64,000 nt of DNA from Homalodisca vitripennis (GCF_021130785.1 NW_025776855.1:1-64000), one strand, 5' to 3'; counted from the stretch's first letter, positions 46,270 to 60,448 are shown. Translations and numbers: made by a program. Notes: generated by a model not told the origin, from the letters alone.

Positions 46270-48250
46270 TACACTGTGTAGTATCATGTAAGATTTTATA
46301 ACAATTTTATTCATAGAGTAAAAAAATAATAATATATTGTTGTCAATGTTGAAAGTTACTGGCAATATATAACTCCATTGTACACTTGCGTTGTAGTTCC
46401 CTCGCTTGATTACCAGAAATTGTATTAGAGTACTGCTATAAAACCTTGCATGACGTTCTACATACACAAAAATGAATTATGTGATGGTGCTCTCTATCCA
46501 TGGAATTAGGCTAAACGTCATGAAAGCCTACCACTTAGTAAGCTCACGATATTTCCTTGGTCAACGTAGAAGTAAATATTTCTTTCATGTATGATTGCAT
46601 GTTTATCTGTCATCAATATATCTGGAAAATTATCGAGCTATAGATTTGAAATTTGAAATTTCAAAATTTATAGGCATGAAAACTCAGCGAAGCCTATTAC
46701 ATAAAACGTAAAATCTGTAAAGAATATTATACAATATTTGTGCTTATTTCTTTTATTTAAGGAATCTGAATTTACTCTTCTCTCATAAAGTTTTAAGATA
46801 CCAAGCAACAATAAATCAAGTCTATAAAGTATAGTGTACATTTCCAATACAGTACATTATTTCGCTGCTAGTACTGAAATATTTCAGAAGTAAATGAATT
46901 ATAAGTCTGATGCCATAACCCTATAAACTCATCCAGTGAGGTATATAGACCGAGTTGCTGCGAAATAAAAATGCTCATGTTGTGACATGGATTGTGCTGG
47001 GGATTATTCCCATGAAACTACAGAAGTTATAGCCACGGGCCTTGAATGTATTTTTGCCTTAGATAGCAATAGAAACTCCCTAGAGCCAGGTGAGATGAGT
47101 AAACGGAACAGGCAGGACAAAAATAGGATACGCCCCAACACACAGAGAGACGGGTGGCGGGAAAGATCCTTCTAAACCTAACTCGTACTTTTCTGAATAT
47201 CGCCTTCCTTAAAGTTAAGTTTAAATTTGAACCTCCAAATCTCAACTGAGATCGGCCTACACAGATCCAAATGCCTACTAACGAATCGTAGAAGAGTTAA
47301 GTTAACGAAAGCCCCTAAATAAACTGTGTAATTTAGTAAAATTTACATTGAAGGTGACAGGACCGTAACGTAAAACCATAAGGCCACCAACTGCTCAAAA
47401 TATAGATATGTGTATATTCTCTCCCGTAGATATTTTGCTTATACTATTCTTTTGGAGATGAATTAAAATGTATCTCAGTTAAAGATTTTATTTACAAAAG
47501 CGTTTTATACATCAAAGTTGATAACTAATAGTTGCAATAGTGTTAAAAGTATGTATTTTATATTATATTCTAGTGACTAATATCATAACCAATAGACAAT
47601 ATTATGTATAATCCGTAATTAAGGTATATTTATGCGAATGTTTCGTATACGAGGGAAAACCTGGCTAAAAGTTACATTCCTAAAAAACTTTTCTTAGTTT
47701 TCCAAGGTTTGTCGTAACATCTTCCTAAGTTACAAAATCGTTTAGTAATTACAATGCTACCTCAGTTTCAAAGAACTGACGCAGAAGCTATTAATTTAAC
47801 TTCCTTTTACACCCTGCATTACTGGCTTAGAAGTTTTATACTGTAAATATAATATGAATTTATTTTGTATAACAAAGTGTGCAGTAAAAGGACAAAAGGC
47901 ATTTAGATTTGGAGATTGAATTCATTTTTATATTTAGAGGCTCTTTTAAAATAAACGTGAGGTACTCTGTAGTTACAAAACATTATATTTTGCACATGTA
48001 GTAATACGATAACCGCTGTCCAAATTGTCAGATTATAGTAATAATTTGTATTAAAGTGAGTTATATAGAGGCTGAAGATCAATTTCATTTCTAGATGAAA
48101 AATGTCATCAATTTTTCGAAAGTCAAGGCTGTTAGCTTCTACTCATAATTGTTTGGCTTCTGGACTAGAAAATAAACACACATAAATTTTGTGATTTTGT
48201 CTATATAGGAACGTTCCTTGTAAAAGATATATTGACACTGTTATTAAAAG
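46270..48250. other. Mostly AT-rich noncoding stretch with a GC-richer island
   Basis: The segment at about 46,985-47,300 is richer in GC and open for 62-72 codons on both strands, but neither product is recognised and no splice or start context favours one. The remainder shows nothing. Confidence 0.35.
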
Positions 48251-48259
48251 AACCCAGAT

Positions 48260-48880
48260 GATTTGTCCCTTACAGCAGTACACATTTAAATTATTTATAT
48301 CCATGGAGACAACAAGTAAAGTTCGGGAAAATTCAATGTATTTGAACTATTTAGTTATTACAGTTATTTAAATGTCAGTATAATCGCAGCACCTCTGAAA
48401 ATCACCGGACAATGAAAACGAAGTGAGGCTCAGAGAGAGGACCAGGACGTACAGTGAGTTATTTTTATTGTTTATAGATCATAGGTTCTGCTCTCACTAT
48501 CTCATGACATTCAAAGTACGTAGTGTAAATCCTGGATTTATCTAAAATTTATCACAGCATATATCATTTGACCAGTGTATATATTATTGGGTACAAATAA
48601 ATAATAACATATACAAATAAATAGTAACGTGATTAAAATTAAAATAGAATTTTGATGATCTTTTAAATACTTTAATATCTCGCATATTGATGAATATACA
48701 AAGTAAATCCCATCGGTATGTCCTCAGTTACATTTGTGCTTTGGATTATTTTTAATTCTCCATGTACCGAAAGCGAGCATTAGAATCAACTTAATATTTT
48801 GCAAGATATTGAACAGCGTTATGAATTTTGAATCTGATGTACACAGTTGGTAGACACATAGGTGAGTTAGAATATTTTAT
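48260..48880 (+). repeat. Family A copy 11
   Basis: Contains tatccatggagacaacaagt, aatcgcagcacctctgaaaa, gagaggaccaggacgtacag, ggttctgctctcactatctc and aattctccatgtaccgaaag. It is closest to A copies 1 and 5, and as in copy 1 module C follows. Confidence 0.65.
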
Positions 48881-49065
48881 AACTTCTTTGTATGCACATT
48901 ACCTAAATTGTTGAACCTATGTTCGTACATTGGAAGCATTGACAATGGGTTGGTGTCATGATGTTTTAACTTTATTGGATTGAGTGTTGATAGAGTGGCT
49001 TTTGATGGTGGAAAATTTAGGGACAGGAAAGGGGAGAAAAAAGTAAAGGGGAGTAAGGGGGGAAA

Positions 49066-49208
<143 letters not shown>

Positions 49209-49439
49209 TATGTTGGTTATGTGTGGCATGGGGCCTCCTAATAAACCGATATAGTGATTTTATTTTGGATAAGTTATAAGTTTCTATTTTTGTTATCATT
49301 TATTAATCAACCATTATTACATTATCATCTGGTTGTCATCTTATTGTCAAACACTTGCTTTGTTGTAGCTATGATGTATTTGTTTTTTCTTATATTACGA
49401 GTATACATAAGTAGCATTAGTTAATTATTAGTATTTTAT

Positions 49440-50200
49440 GAAACAAAAAATAGTTAGACCCATTTTGTTTGGTACTATCCCATAGTACTCGATACAAAAA
49501 TCGCACAATATAACTATTACAGTTATCAATGCCGTACTGAAATCCATAGAAATGTAAAAATCCTTAAAACATTCCACTTAAACTACATTATTAATTTCCA
49601 TTTCATGAAAATAATTTGGGATTATATAGCAACATTAGTGCAATCTAAATCAAAGTCTAATCAATCATAAATAAAACTACTTCGTTAATATTTCAATTTA
49701 AATTACAGAAAATAAAAATTGAAATACGCTGCTAAATGTTTCTTTTGTTTAATTTTCCAATACTCTTTAGCTCAGGAGTTATAATTGTTCAGGTACAATC
49801 GTATTTACTTGAATTGTTAGGTACAACATTCTGCAATGCCGTAAACTAATACATTTATAACCTGTTAAGTTTTCATAAATCTGAAGGCTACTAAAATGTT
49901 CTTATACTTTTTTACTTTTGTTTCAAAGAACAGCTCAAATAATTGTATTGCATTCTTATGCTACGACATATATCTCGTACTAAAGGAAATTTAATTTTAA
50001 ATCGATCTGAGAGTGAGAACAGTTTTAGGCATGTATATTTAGTGAACCTAATAATAAGTTGTGTTCCTAATGACTGTTTAGTTTCAAAGAATGTATGTAT
50101 TGACTTATTTACTCGGAATAATAAAAAAAGAATTCGTTTTATATTTTCTCTAAACATTCATTAAAAATATGAAGGTATCGCTATTGCAGTAATCTATTAT
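49440..50200 (+). repeat. Module C copy 3 (lacks the tRNA-like insert)
   Basis: Follows C copies 1, 2 and 4 (tatcccatagtactcgatac, aactacttcgttaatatttc, catgtatatttagtgaacct). About 190 bp containing the tRNA-like stretch is missing at about 49,645-49,665. Confidence 0.6.
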
Positions 50201-50209
50201 AAATATCTT

Positions 50210-51413
50210 TAAATGTATATTTTACAAAGCTCTTCATATTTTTTTCTTATTCCAGCTACTCCAAAACCACTTCATGATCTACATTAGTCCTACATAATTT
50301 ATCCTGTATATCAATTGGGATTATATAAGAGTGAAGTGTTACAATTGAAAATAAATATTTAGTGTAAGTAATCGTATAAGGATATAAAATTTCTCTTATG
50401 TAGTAAAAATATTTCTTGAATAATGCTTTGAATATTATATGCTTCATTTAGCAGCCAGGTAATAAAAACAATCTCCTAATGAAAGATACATATTTACAAT
50501 GCAGCTAAATTACGTAATAAATGGCAGAAATTATAATGTCCCTTAGTGAAGAGATGACGTTAAATGAATAGATGAAACGATGAAGTTGTAAGTCAGTTGT
50601 AAATTTTGAGTTTATAACCTATTACTATGATTTATACTTCAATGGACATAAATTTTTCCAGAGTATAAGCTTACACGGCTAAAATTTTAAATTTTATAAC
50701 CATTATCGTTAAAAATTTCAACAGGGCCAGCGATTTATTACCCTTATTTTCTGTCATATCTACTTCAGCACACAGCAATTGCGATACTATTTATTAATGA
50801 CTGGTGGGTTATTCTACATGTCTGGGTACACACGTGGCTCAGCTAACGGTTTGTCTTGGTGCAAATATAAATTTTTAAACAGATGGGCTTTAACTGTAAT
50901 AAACTAGACTAATTTTGGAATTTTTTATTGTTGTTTTTAGTTAGAGAACATAGAATAAAACATGCTAAGTAACTACATTTTTACTTTTAATTTAATTAAA
51001 GAGTAACTTCATATAACTATAAAACCACAAAGAAGTTGGAATAAAATTAATTTACATTGATATATGTTATATTTTATTGCGGATTTGATTATCAGCCATG
51101 ATATGCCGATATAAATTTTTTTTATTTTGGAATAAAAAGATAATTTTTCACTTTTAAAAAGCTTAGTAAATTGGTTGACCTTGATAGTTTTACGAAGTCC
51201 TGAATACACTAATTATGTCTAGCTTATAAAAATGAGATGAAACTTTTTATTTTACATTTATATAAAGGTGTTTTTATTTTACATACTTTGTGTTTTGTAT
51301 TTTGTTAAATTGGTGTGTTAAACATTGTGTTAAATTTACATTTATTTATATATATTTCAATTTAAAAGATTCCTGACTAATCTTTTAAATAATTAAGTTA
51401 CTAAATTATTGAG

Positions 51414-51450
<37 letters not shown>

Positions 51451-53550
51451 TACTTAGTTACAACAAATTATAAAATATAATGTGAAATAGGAATTATTTC
51501 TTGACATGATCAGTATAACAAGACTTTCACATTTTATAATTTGTTTGGCAGTAATTTTATAGATACTCTGTTAACATTTTGTAATATAATTATTTAAAAA
51601 CAGTATATTGTAAACGCTTTAGAGTTGAAACTGTTTTCTGCAAAAAAATCTATAAAGATGCTAGATTACATAGAGTGATGCCGGCCTGGGATTTGTATTT
51701 GTCTTTGGTGTTCGTTTAAACATTTTCACTCCGGTAATTTTTATCGACCAGTGAGAGCTTTTAAACAAAACCATGGTAGTGTGAAAGATGGTTAAAGTAT
51801 GTTTCCAGTCTCTTGTATGTCCTCAAGAATTTGGTATCATTCTTCGTCCTCAAGCTTTTTCGGAATGGTTGAGTTCTTTTTGTTTATCTAAAAACACGTA
51901 TGGAACACAATGAAATAAGAACGTTATAGTCTTGTTAAATATATTTACGGCTTTATATTATTACTACATGATAGGTATTGTTTAGCTACTATCATCATAT
52001 CTCAAATGGTTCTTTTAGTTTCCTAATTGTTTAGTCCCTAATGTACATATTATGTATGCGTGTTAACCTCTCATAAACATATTGCAAGCTATTTAGGAAG
52101 CTAGGTAGTAATAATAATTCAAGCACAATTAAAAAGTCGATTTAAGGCATACATGTTTCAATGCTCATGATTTTAAATGTTCAGAGCAGGTTAGGAAACA
52201 TTCTAAACAAAATTATACAACTTTTAGATTACGTATCATTGAAAACATTCTAAAAAACCAGCTTTTTCATCAAGTTCTGAAAATATTACAAAAAAATCCG
52301 TTAAATTCTTTCATCCATATCTTTCAACAAAATATTACAAAAATATGAAAAATATTTTAAAATCCTTCATCAATACAGTTTAATATCTTTTTAACTGTTT
52401 GAGGCTACAGCTCTTCTAAGATGAGCAACTTTCTGTCTTAAGTACTCCTTAGGCGTTCTCTTATCGCCCCTTTGTTTGTTTCAAACACTGTTTTGTAGAA
52501 TTTAAATTTATGCTTACTATTGGAAAAATGTCCCTTTGTTTATCATGGTTTTGACGATTACTCGATACTAAACTACCCGTTTGTTCTCTCCTATGTTGAC
52601 TACATTTTAAATAGAAGGATTTTGAATAACCTAAGCGTACACATTGGAATCGTTTCCTTCACTGGTTTATTACAAGGTTACACACCAGACTACACCAAGT
52701 GTCATTTAAGGTTCCCTGATGTTTCATGAATAATTTTAAGTCATGCAAAATAATTAAACTCTCGAATGATAGATATCGCTAATATTCAGCTAAGATGTAT
52801 TATAGCTGACTTGGAGTCAGCTGTGTAAACTTCGATCAACGTTATCTAGCGATTATGTGTAGTTGCTGAAACTATTGAAAAGTTTGTACCAATTACAAGT
52901 TTTGGGCGCAACATTTTCTGGTGCTATTTTAAGGAAAAGGCAAATAAATTATTGAGATGCAATAGGCAAGAGAGACGTAGACTGTAACTTTGTTCTAACT
53001 TTCGAGCCAAGTTTAACCATTCATAATCAAGGACGTTTTATAGTTCTGATAGAACTACATTATTACTTGGCTGTTAGTCAGTGAGGGTGCTAAATCTCGT
53101 TTACACATTTATCATACAAACAAAAGGTCAAAGGTGATAAAGCACACTCTTTAATGTCATCAAGAAAACTGATGTGGCGGTCATCATGTAGATCGATTTT
53201 GATACGTTCCAGCCTTTGGAATCTGTGGCATTATCGGTTATTGGTAAATCCGAAATTACATTGATTTCAGATAATCATATTTATCAACTCAAAGGCTGTA
53301 GAATCGTTTTACGTTAGGCATCCAATAAGCCTTGTTTGGTTTCATAAGATTCAAATAGTAATTTTAAAATGTCTATAAAAATAAACATATAAGATTTATA
53401 GTTATAAGGAGCATTTATAAAATAATACAAATTTAAACTTCAAAGTTATAGATTAAAATGTACACTAATGCAGACTAATTATAAGCAACGGTATAAAATG
53501 TCATGTCAAATATTATACCTGGATTTATTGTGTTTCATTCAAACGTTTGT
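50210..53550. other. AT-rich noncoding stretch
   Basis: No repeat family or gene that I can support. A (TA)n run lies at about 51,418-51,445. The 69-codon ORF at 52,520-52,729 has balanced composition but no recognisable motif and no supporting context. Confidence 0.4.
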
Positions 53551-53559
53551 CTCCTTACA

Positions 53560-54490
53560 ATGTATGTGTTGGCGTAACAAGACATCGGTTTAATGTTAGT
53601 AGTAGTCGTGACGTCACCAATATAAGGAAAGAAGGTGAGCAATGCACAGCAGGATATATAGCATATTACTTAATATCCATGGAAACAACTTAGGTATATA
53701 ATTTAATATATTAATTAATCATTTCAAAGTGTACTATTTTAAAACTTCGTCCAACAAGCAGAATGTCACGGAAGTTGAAACAGAGAACACAGTGTGATGG
53801 CCAAGAAGCAGGATCAGGAACAGGACTTACATAGATGAGTGTTATTATTTCATTATATAGACATTACTGTTTATACTGTTACTATAACTTGTTTCTCAAA
53901 AGCAGTTTACATTATAATTTTAACGAATATTTATAACAGCGCAAAACAGTAGAAGAGTTATCATATTAATTGTTAAACAATCATTTCTGATCTGATAGCA
54001 GGTACTAAAATAATGCTTTCAATTAGTCTTTTTCTCATTTCAAGTAGGCCAAATATTGAATATGGGTTGATATTAATGTGTGCTAATTGACTATATCCAA
54101 GAACGGTGGCTAATTTATGTTTATTATTTTATTTCATTATTTAAATACTGTGACAAACACTAAAATATGGTCAATAAACTTGATTTTATATAATAGTTAC
54201 TAAAATGCACGCCAGAGCTCTCTTCTACAGGAAACGGGAGAAGAAAGGCCTAATAACTAATGCTATGCAGAGAAATGCCTTATTAAATTCGTCACGTCTA
54301 ATTACTTAATTTTTCTCTGTAGTTTATATTACTTTACCTTATGTTTCATCTCAAAATAGAATGAATAACAGAGTAAAATAATGCGTCAGCCGAACATCAA
54401 ACTCGAAAGGAAAACCTTCACGAGTAAACCATTCAACTATGTCAGCAACGGTTCTCAACATCTTTGTACACTTCACTGATTTATTAGAAT
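53560..54490 (+). repeat. Family A copy 12
   Basis: Contains atcggtttaatgttagtagt, gtgacgtcac, atatccatggaaacaactta, agtgtgatggccaagaagca, cagtttacattataatttta, aaatgcacgccagagctctc and aatgcgtcagccgaacatca. It is closest to copy 10. Confidence 0.65.
53608..53617. promoter_or_regulatory. Palindromic CRE-like site
   Basis: GTGACGTCAC, a perfect 10-bp palindrome containing the CREB/ATF consensus TGACGTCA. Other A copies have degraded versions at the same place (gtgatgtaa at 6,729; gtgacaaag at 9,599; atgacgcaa at 32,089). Function is not shown. Confidence 0.3.
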
Positions 54491-54499
54491 ACAAAAAAA

Positions 54500-56320
54500 G
54501 TATGCTGTATAATGCAACATCTTAGACAATACAATTTACTATTATTCAAGTAACTATATTACTTTTTAAATTACTACTCTCATTCGAAGATTCGTTCTCT
54601 CCTTCTATAATCTCATACAACAGTTTAAAGATAAAAACAGATCTCATCACGTTATGATTTTTAAGAGCACTTCTAGTAGTAGTAGTCTGGCAGTGCAGGA
54701 CCCAAAATCCAATTTGTTATGTATTATGCATAAGATCTGGAATTCGATAAAGCAATTTTATTTACCCCAAGAAAATAATTTTTTACAAGCTGTGTTGGTT
54801 TTGCTAGATGTTGAAATACAGTAGGAGGAAGTCAAATGCTCAAAAGTAAGAATTTAATGTTTCTCAGTTCAACACGCCTAAAACTATCTGTCAGACGTAA
54901 ATGTACTGACCACTATTCTGTAAATTTACGTGAATTACTATTATTTTTGTGTATCACAGTTCGCTTTAAGTGTACCAATATTAGGAAAATAAAATATGAG
55001 AAATATTGTAGATTGACACATTTAACATTTTTGATAACATCTAATCCAATTTATTATTATAAGAATAATTTTGGAAACTAAAATGAAGACTTAAAATAAA
55101 TTTTAAACATGGCCAAAAGCGTTTACAATAAATATATTTTTAAGGAAACAAAATTATAAATTATGTTTACAAATATCAAGATATTAAAAAAAACATATTT
55201 TGTTGCAGTTTTCAAATTATCAAGATACTTTATTTATGATTCTTTAAAGGTAAATAAAAAAAAATTATTCATTTTCAACAATCATCTCATTCTTACCATG
55301 TTTATATATATTTTCCTTGTGGATTACGACCTTATGAATGTTTTTAATCAATCAAACACATTAGTTTTAAGTAGTATATAATTCAGAGAGACTTCTGACT
55401 TCTGCTAATTTTGCAAATCAGCATGGGAGTGTACAGGTATGGTGTGATGTTAGCCTGTGTCTGAGCTGCATCAGCTTAGTTAATTGTTACTATGTTGACT
55501 GATAACTTATACCAGCAGAATTTTAAGGTAAAATTCATTAAAACAATATGGAAACGGTAACTCAATGTACCTAATTCTCCTTGTAGTGATTCAAAATACT
55601 ATTTAAGCATACATTGTTGTCAATTTATACTATTAGAAGATATTTTACATATAGTTTTGTCCAAATTGATAAAACTGAGATTTTTACTGAGCTTGGAGAA
55701 GAGCATCCTGCTTATTAATATGATTCAAATGTACAAACTCAAAATCAGCTGCAATTTAAAAAGTTAACTTTAATCATGTACTTTTCAATAACCCTTTTTC
55801 ATATTGCGTCATCTAAAAGCAATCTAATATACGAGTTTTTTCGTCATAAATACACGTTTAATATCCCGAACCAAGCGTGTATATAATTATATTAGTCAGA
55901 CATTTGTTTAGTATGGTATGTAATAGTTGTTTATTAACATTTTAAAATGCACACTGCTATTGAATATTTGTTAGTTAGGTTACAAAATCTACTTACGTGT
56001 TTAGATATCAGTAGCGTAAACAGCCATAAAGGTACAGATTCATGTCAAGTGTGTCTAAGTTATAATCTATTACCAACATAACTATACAACAGGAAATATT
56101 TATATAAAATTGTTTTATTCGAGTATTTGTGTGCAGAAGAAAGAATGATCAGAATGAGAGCTCTGAGAGCTTTCAACTTTAAGAGCTTCCTCCCTCTAAG
56201 AGATTACAGCCACTGGGAACATTACAACTATGGAATTTCCTGGCCTTTAAAAGATCTCAGTCACTAAGATCCCTCTCCCTAAGATTTGCCTGTTAATAGT
56301 GTCTTGTTAATAGTAAACAA
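54500..56320. other. AT-rich noncoding stretch
   Basis: Short Lys/Ile-rich ORFs look like chance. A GC-richer patch at 56,145-56,285 contains small internal repeats around ctaaga and matches nothing else here. Confidence 0.35.
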
Positions 56321-56329
56321 GCAAGTGAA

Positions 56330-57285
56330 GTGAAAAAACTATAAAAAATAAACAGTTGAAACATACAACAGTAGACATATTATATCTTTTAAATGTCCAT
56401 AGAAACAAGAAGAAACATGCATTACCAAGATTTTTATAAATTCAATACTGTTATTTACAAAATTCGTTGCACTGACGCCATGTTAGGTTGGAGAAACACG
56501 ACCAGTGCAATGGTCAAGAGCTTGATAAGGACCAACCCTTTTTAATTGTTCCGTTTAATGTTCTAAATCGTTCAACAGGCAGAATGAGGAACATCTACAA
56601 CAGGAGTACGCTGGCAAAGATCAGGATCGAGACAAGGACTTATAGATAAGTTACTTTTCTTCTTCCAAGGTTTTTCTTTGATTATTCTTCTTAATGAAAG
56701 TAAATTTACATCCTAGATTTAGCGATAATTAACCACGACAAAAACAGTGAACCAGTTCCAATGGAATTATAATGAGTTTCCAGTTAAAAGGAAAATAATT
56801 TTTAATGAATTTTACAATAAGTTTATTTTCTTCTTTTAACTTGACTAGCAAGTAACTTTCGTATGTTTTGTGGCCGAACTGAAAGAACTTGTGATCTATG
56901 GTTTTATATTCCTTCAGTACTCTAATTGTAAAGAAAGTATTAACTTACAAGAATTAATTTACAACTATCTTCTCTAAAATTGCCAAATGTTTTAATATCC
57001 ATTCTCATATATTGATAAAAGTGTAAAGATGACCATGAGTACCTTTTACTTAAATTTGTCTGAGAGAAATCTTTCAGGCATTTTATAGTAGTATAAGTAT
57101 TGATAATACTTTTTAATTAGTAAAAGTTAGCTCATTTAGGATTAAAATTCAGAACGTATTGTAATAATTTGTTTAAACTCAATGATTTCTGTAAAAGTGT
57201 TTGCACAGATTTGAGGTGATTATAGTCTATTTATTTTAATTTAAATCAACTAGTTGTTGACCGAGTTTGCTTTCTTGTTATATAA
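56330..57285 (+). repeat. Family A copy 13
   Basis: Contains aaacagttgaaacatacaac, tgtccatagaaacaagaaga, caggagtacgctggcaaaga, ttacatcctagatttagcga, ttcagtactctaattgtaaa and ttcaggcattttatagtagt. The frame from 56,601 to the stop at 56,643-56,645 reads QEYAGKDQDRDKDL. A second 3' half follows in tandem (copy 14). Confidence 0.65.
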
Positions 57286-57289
57286 CTTG

Positions 57290-58080
57290 TTTTAAGAAAT
57301 TGTGATTTATAGTTTTAAATCCCTTTTGTACTCTAAGTGTACAGAAAGGATCAGTTTACAACTATCTTCTTGAACACCTCCAAATGTTTTGAGATCCATT
57401 CTCACATATTTTATAAAAAGTGAAAAGATTACCAAGAGAATTATTAAGTTAAATGTGTATGAGACACATCTTTCAGACAATTTATTGTTGTGTAAATATT
57501 GAAAATAATTTGAAAATAGTAAATTTTTGCTCATTTAGGACTAAATTTAAAAAATATTGCGTTCATTTGTTTAAACTCAATTATTTCTAAAAACGGTGTT
57601 GCACAGATTTCAGGAGAACTATGGTCTATAACTTTAAATTTATTCAATTATTTGATGAGATTAAAACCAGAGCTATCATCAAATTTACAAGAGAATAGAA
57701 ATAACCGATTTAAAATTATACAGTTTTAGAAACATCTTCTTAGATTCCATTGTCAAGTTTAAATGTTTAACTTAGACTATTAATAATAAGTTTACTCCGA
57801 ATAAATTTAAAAAAAATATATATATTTAACATAAGTCCAGGTTCTAGATGGTATAAAACATCACTAAATTGTTTATCGGGATATCATTTTCATAACACAC
57901 TGACAGGAAAGCCAAACCACTGCAAAATCAGATGGGAACAATCAAAATAATTGTTAGGAAGTGACGAGTTATTTAGCCTTAAAGGTGTTGAAGTTTATAC
58001 CCAGATACCGGGGTAACTGTGGCTCTTGTTTTCACATGCATATTTCACTTTAAACATGATAAAAGCTATTATATATTGCT
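57290..58080 (+). repeat. Family A copy 14 (3' half, tandem to copy 13)
   Basis: Restarts at cccttttgtactctaagtgt and repeats the 3' half of copy 13 (cacatctttcagacaattta, ttaatttgtttaaactcaat-like, acagatttcaggagaactat, cactgacaggaaagccaaac). Confidence 0.65.
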
Positions 58081-58084
58081 ATTG

Positions 58085-59145
58085 TAATTACTCGTGTTAC
58101 GACCATCACTTTGGATTTGGTCTCGGGTCCGTGACTTTTGTATTGTGATATTTGTCATTTCGTTAGAATTTAGATTAAAAGAAGGATTAAAATAACTAAA
58201 ACATAAAATAACAATATTTGTTAAAGAATTATTTCTATTAGTTTGACACAATTACAACTAACCGTTGGACACTAAGAACAGCTATATCACCTTCAGACAA
58301 CTAACTGAATTTAGCAATATTATAAGGTTTTATTTACGCTTACCTGACGCTAATTATACATTTATTTAGCGTAGGACAGTTGGGCTTATGTGTGTATAGC
58401 AACTTTAAATACAATTTGTGGAAATTTTTTATTTTTAACCCTTTATACACCGCCACAGAAAGTGTAGTGTGTTTTCTGTCTTAAGAGAAATTCCTATATC
58501 CCTTCAATCGAAAAAGCAGGTTTATGTGCTATACAATGTAAACTGCCATCTTAAGACTTATAAAAACACGTATACGCTTCTAAATAAAATAATTTTATGA
58601 CCGGCCAATGCTATAAACGATGGCTTTTCTTAGAAGTATTTATATTTCCGGAAACACAAGTGTATCTATGTATTATACATTATGCGCCTTCTTTTACGCT
58701 AAATAAAATTGTATAGGTTTTTCGTTAACTTTCTCTTTATAGGCAACCATTTTAACGACATGAATATATTCACTCATTCAGGTGCAAGATGCAACATACT
58801 CTTAAATTGTATCCTTTAGCCATGCTTTAAATTGGCTCATACATATTACAAAGTAAAAAATAACCATGCAAAAACACTAAACAATAGTTACTAGGACACA
58901 CAATCAAGATTGTAACATCTGCTTTAAACCCTTCCTTGTAGGGAAGGCGGTTCATTCCAATTTTGGTTTTTGTGAGGGAATTTATGAATATAATAGTTCG
59001 TTAGTTAGCTAAAATAGCTTATGTTAATGTATTATTGTACGTATGTATGTATTTAAAAATATGTTGTATTAAATAATATTTCCCTAGTTTTAATTATAGT
59101 TTACAATTGAATATACATTTAAAGGAAAAATGTGATATCAGGTTT
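58085..59145. other. AT-rich noncoding stretch
   Basis: Nothing that I can support. There is no ORF of note and no family match. Confidence 0.35.
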
Positions 59146-59159
59146 TTGTTTTTAAACCA

Positions 59160-59516
59160 TGCGAAGACCAGGATCGAGACAAAGATTTATGGACGACTTA
59201 CTATTTACAAATCAAAGGAATTTCTCTAAATAATCTTTTTAAACAAAACTATATACATTCTAGTCTTTGCGATGATCAATTAAAGAAAAAAAACAGTGAA
59301 ACAATTCCTGTGTTGTTATAACACATTTTCAGTTAAGAGGATTTTAATTTTAAAGACTTTTGCAATAAATTTATTTTCTTGTGTATTGATACTTATGTTG
59401 ATTAACATTTATTTATGTTTATGGTTAAGCAGAAACAACTCGTTATTTATGGTTTTAAATCTCTAGGGTACTATAAATGTACAGAAAGAATCAGTCTACA
59501 ATTACATATTTTAACC
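59160..59516 (+). repeat. Family A copy 15, left part
   Basis: Contains gcgaagaccaggatcgagac, aacatttatttatgtttatg and ctataaatgtacagaaagaa. It is interrupted at 59,517 by a LINE and resumes at 60,461. Confidence 0.65.
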
Positions 59517-59528
59517 CAATCCAAATGT

Positions 59529-60448
59529 CCAAGTCCAAGTCGCTGTGACTGTGGGGGGTTGGATCCCCCACATCTTTCAAGGCCTCTGCCGGTTAGGCTT
59601 TTGCCTTGTGTCTCGAGGGTCAAAGCCCTAGTAGCTTTCCCTACCTGTCAGTGGGGTGAAGTGTCGTGGTGCAGTCGAAGTTGTAGTTGATGTCATCAGT
59701 CATCCATGGGAAGACGCAGTTGGGGGACCTCCTGGGCCCGAAGCTCACGGATGTGATCCCACGGTGAGGACTCTTCAGCTTCCCAAAAGGCTCCATGTCA
59801 GGCCTTCTCCACGAAGCTCCTGATGGTAGGGACGTTGGACGAAGCCCTGACAACGGTGTTTCCTCACGAACCAGGGCGACCCAGTGGCCCGCCGGAGACA
59901 CACGCTCTGGACAGCGAGCAACTTCCTCCTTGCGGTGGAGATAGCTGCGGAGCAGCCGGAAAATCCTGCCAGGCAATGGAGACGATGACAGCTTGAAGAG
60001 CAGTCCATCGTGCCACACCTTGTCGAAGGCTTTGCTCACGTCTATCAGGACCGAAGTGGAGTGGTGCTTCCTTCCTACAGCTCCGGTGATGTTGTTCAGG
60101 ACTCTGCGAAGCTGAAGGGTGGTGGAGTGGCCGGTGCGGAAGCCGAATTGTTCTGTCCTGATAGAATTCCTCAGGGAATCTCGCCAAGACGGTCTTCTTC
60201 AGAATCTTGGAGAGCACAGGCAGGAGGGAGATCGGCCTGTGGTTTCTCCGGGAAGAGAGGGTCCTTGCCGGGCTTGGGTATCATGATCACCTTGGCATCC
60301 TTCTAGGTGTTCGGGAAGTGAGCCAGGCGTAGGCATGAGTTGAAGATGCAGGTGATCGTGACGATCACCCAAGCCGGCAGGTTCTTCAATGCTGGAGTTC
60401 CTAAGGAGTCCGGGCCAGGGGCCTTCTTCGGGCGAAGGCGGCGAATGT
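59529..60448 (-). pseudogene. 5'-truncated Jockey-type LINE with 12-bp TSD
   Basis: A 920-bp LINE fragment on the - strand. It is flanked by imperfect 12-bp target duplications, caatccaaatgt (59,517-59,528) and caatccatatgt (60,449-60,460). Reading down from 60,448: RLRPKKAPGPDS, IFNSCLRLAHF, IPKPGKD, a frameshifted RPISLLPVLSKILKKTVL, EQFGFRTGHSTTLQL, then DVSKAFDKVWHDGLLFKL, which holds the first catalytic Asp of the RT palm. The YADD motif is missing; a C-terminal stretch and 3' UTR follow. It ends with the tail ccaagtccaagtc at low coordinates. Family A sequence is continuous across the empty site. Confidence 0.85.

Noticed and set aside
46987..47245. Overlapping ORFs on both strands in a GC-richer island
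   Set aside because: No recognisable protein, no splice or start support, and neither strand is preferred.
52520..52729. 69-codon ORF with balanced composition
   Set aside because: No motif, no neighbouring exon and no repeat or promoter context; indistinguishable from chance.
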